DNA of 14,260 bases from Porphyromonadaceae bacterium UBA3318 (GTDB taxonomy: Bacteria; Bacteroidota; Bacteroidia; Bacteroidales; Muribaculaceae). Positions within the stretch are counted from its first letter, which is position 1. Each line of letters starts with the position of its first letter. The stretch spans positions 1 to 14,260 of the forward strand of contig DESI01000002.1 of assembly GCA_002361235.1 (NCBI GenBank), read 5' to 3'. Below, one piece after another: positions 14,084-14,260 of this stretch. A model generated the notes under the pieces. It had not been told where the DNA came from and made no database searches. It worked only from the letters and a program-made list of their open reading frames with translations. Both the position numbers and the translations under genes were made by a program.

Positions 14084-14107
14084 TAAATTAGATTAAATTA
14101 AATTAGG
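14083..14107 (-). repeat. AT-rich 5-bp tandem repeat at the sigma factor start
   Basis: From 14083 to 14107 the plus strand reads TTAAA, TTAGA, TTAAA, TTAAA, TTAGG in a 5-bp register. The first base overlaps the ATG of the sigma factor gene, so the repeat occupies the ribosome-loading region. Confidence 0.65.
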
Positions 14108-14191
14108 TAGAGTGTTGGTTGTGGTTGTGTGTTTATAGTTTAATTAAGATTTTCTCTCTGCTACAAATGATATGTGTTCCTTTTCACGTGG

Positions 14192-14222
14192 CGAAGTTAA
14201 AGCAAATTTTGATTAAAACAAA
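14192..14222 (-). promoter_or_regulatory. Likely promoter of the sigma factor gene
   Basis: TTTG (14219-14222) lies 19 bp upstream of TAACTTCG (14192-14199), one mismatch from TAnnTTTG, on the minus strand. Transcription would start near 14185, leaving a leader of about 100 nt. The rest of 14108-14260 is AT-rich and shows no gene. Confidence 0.5.
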
Positions 14223-14260
14223 TTATTTTAATAAAATTTTTAAGTACATGACAAAAATTT

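Overview
The window looks like a chromosomal segment from a gut-type Bacteroidales genome. I infer a Muribaculaceae/Bacteroidaceae relative from protein style, from several promoters of the Bacteroidetes form TTTG-N19-TAnnTTTG, from the weak Shine-Dalgarno sequences, and from an operon in the gene order known from Bacteroides fragilis. The exact genus cannot be fixed from this sequence. Almost everything is on the minus strand; the only convincing plus-strand gene is a 2.7-kb PorZ-like propeller gene.

Layout from left to right. (1) 51-830: a zeta-toxin-like P-loop kinase with its own promoter, followed by an overlapping 58-residue ORF; together they are a candidate toxin-antitoxin pair in toxin-first order. 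(2) 842-2466: the housekeeping pair ribonuclease HII (rnhB) and a long-chain polyprenyl diphosphate synthase. The gap between them is filled by a decaying 7-bp tandem repeat that runs into the rnhB start codon. (3) 2624-5323: a large exported protein with a PorZ-type beta-propeller region and a T9SS-like C-terminal domain, overlapping tail-to-tail with the next operon. (4) 5307-10490: a four-gene beta-mannan operon, transcribed as GH26 mannanase, GH130 mannosylglucose phosphorylase, GPH-family symporter, AGE-family 2-epimerase. (5) 10715-12559: an MsbA-like ABC exporter. (6) 12599-12793: tRNA-Thr(CGU) with a textbook promoter and terminator. (7) 12814-13480: a degenerate zone with the C-terminal remnant of a membrane acyltransferase, a G-rich 9-bp minisatellite and the terminator of the next gene. 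(8) 13577-14222: an ECF sigma factor with its leader and promoter.

The mannan operon makes a complete route. The exported GH26 enzyme releases mannobiose, the symporter brings it into the cytoplasm, the epimerase turns the reducing mannose into glucose, and the GH130 enzyme phosphorolyses mannosyl-glucose to mannose-1-phosphate and glucose. This matches the B. fragilis BF0771-BF0774 pathway in content and order. The operon has its own promoter, a 7-3-7 palindrome in its leader and helically phased TTGC(GC)AA sites upstream. No SusC/SusD pair or dedicated regulator lies in the window.

The best candidate for something undescribed is the zeta-like kinase with its small overlapping partner. Other points of interest are start-adjacent microsatellites before two different genes, a PorZ-like protein in a locus without other secretion genes, a very basic tail on the GH26 enzyme, and repeat and hairpin structures inside the mannan operon.
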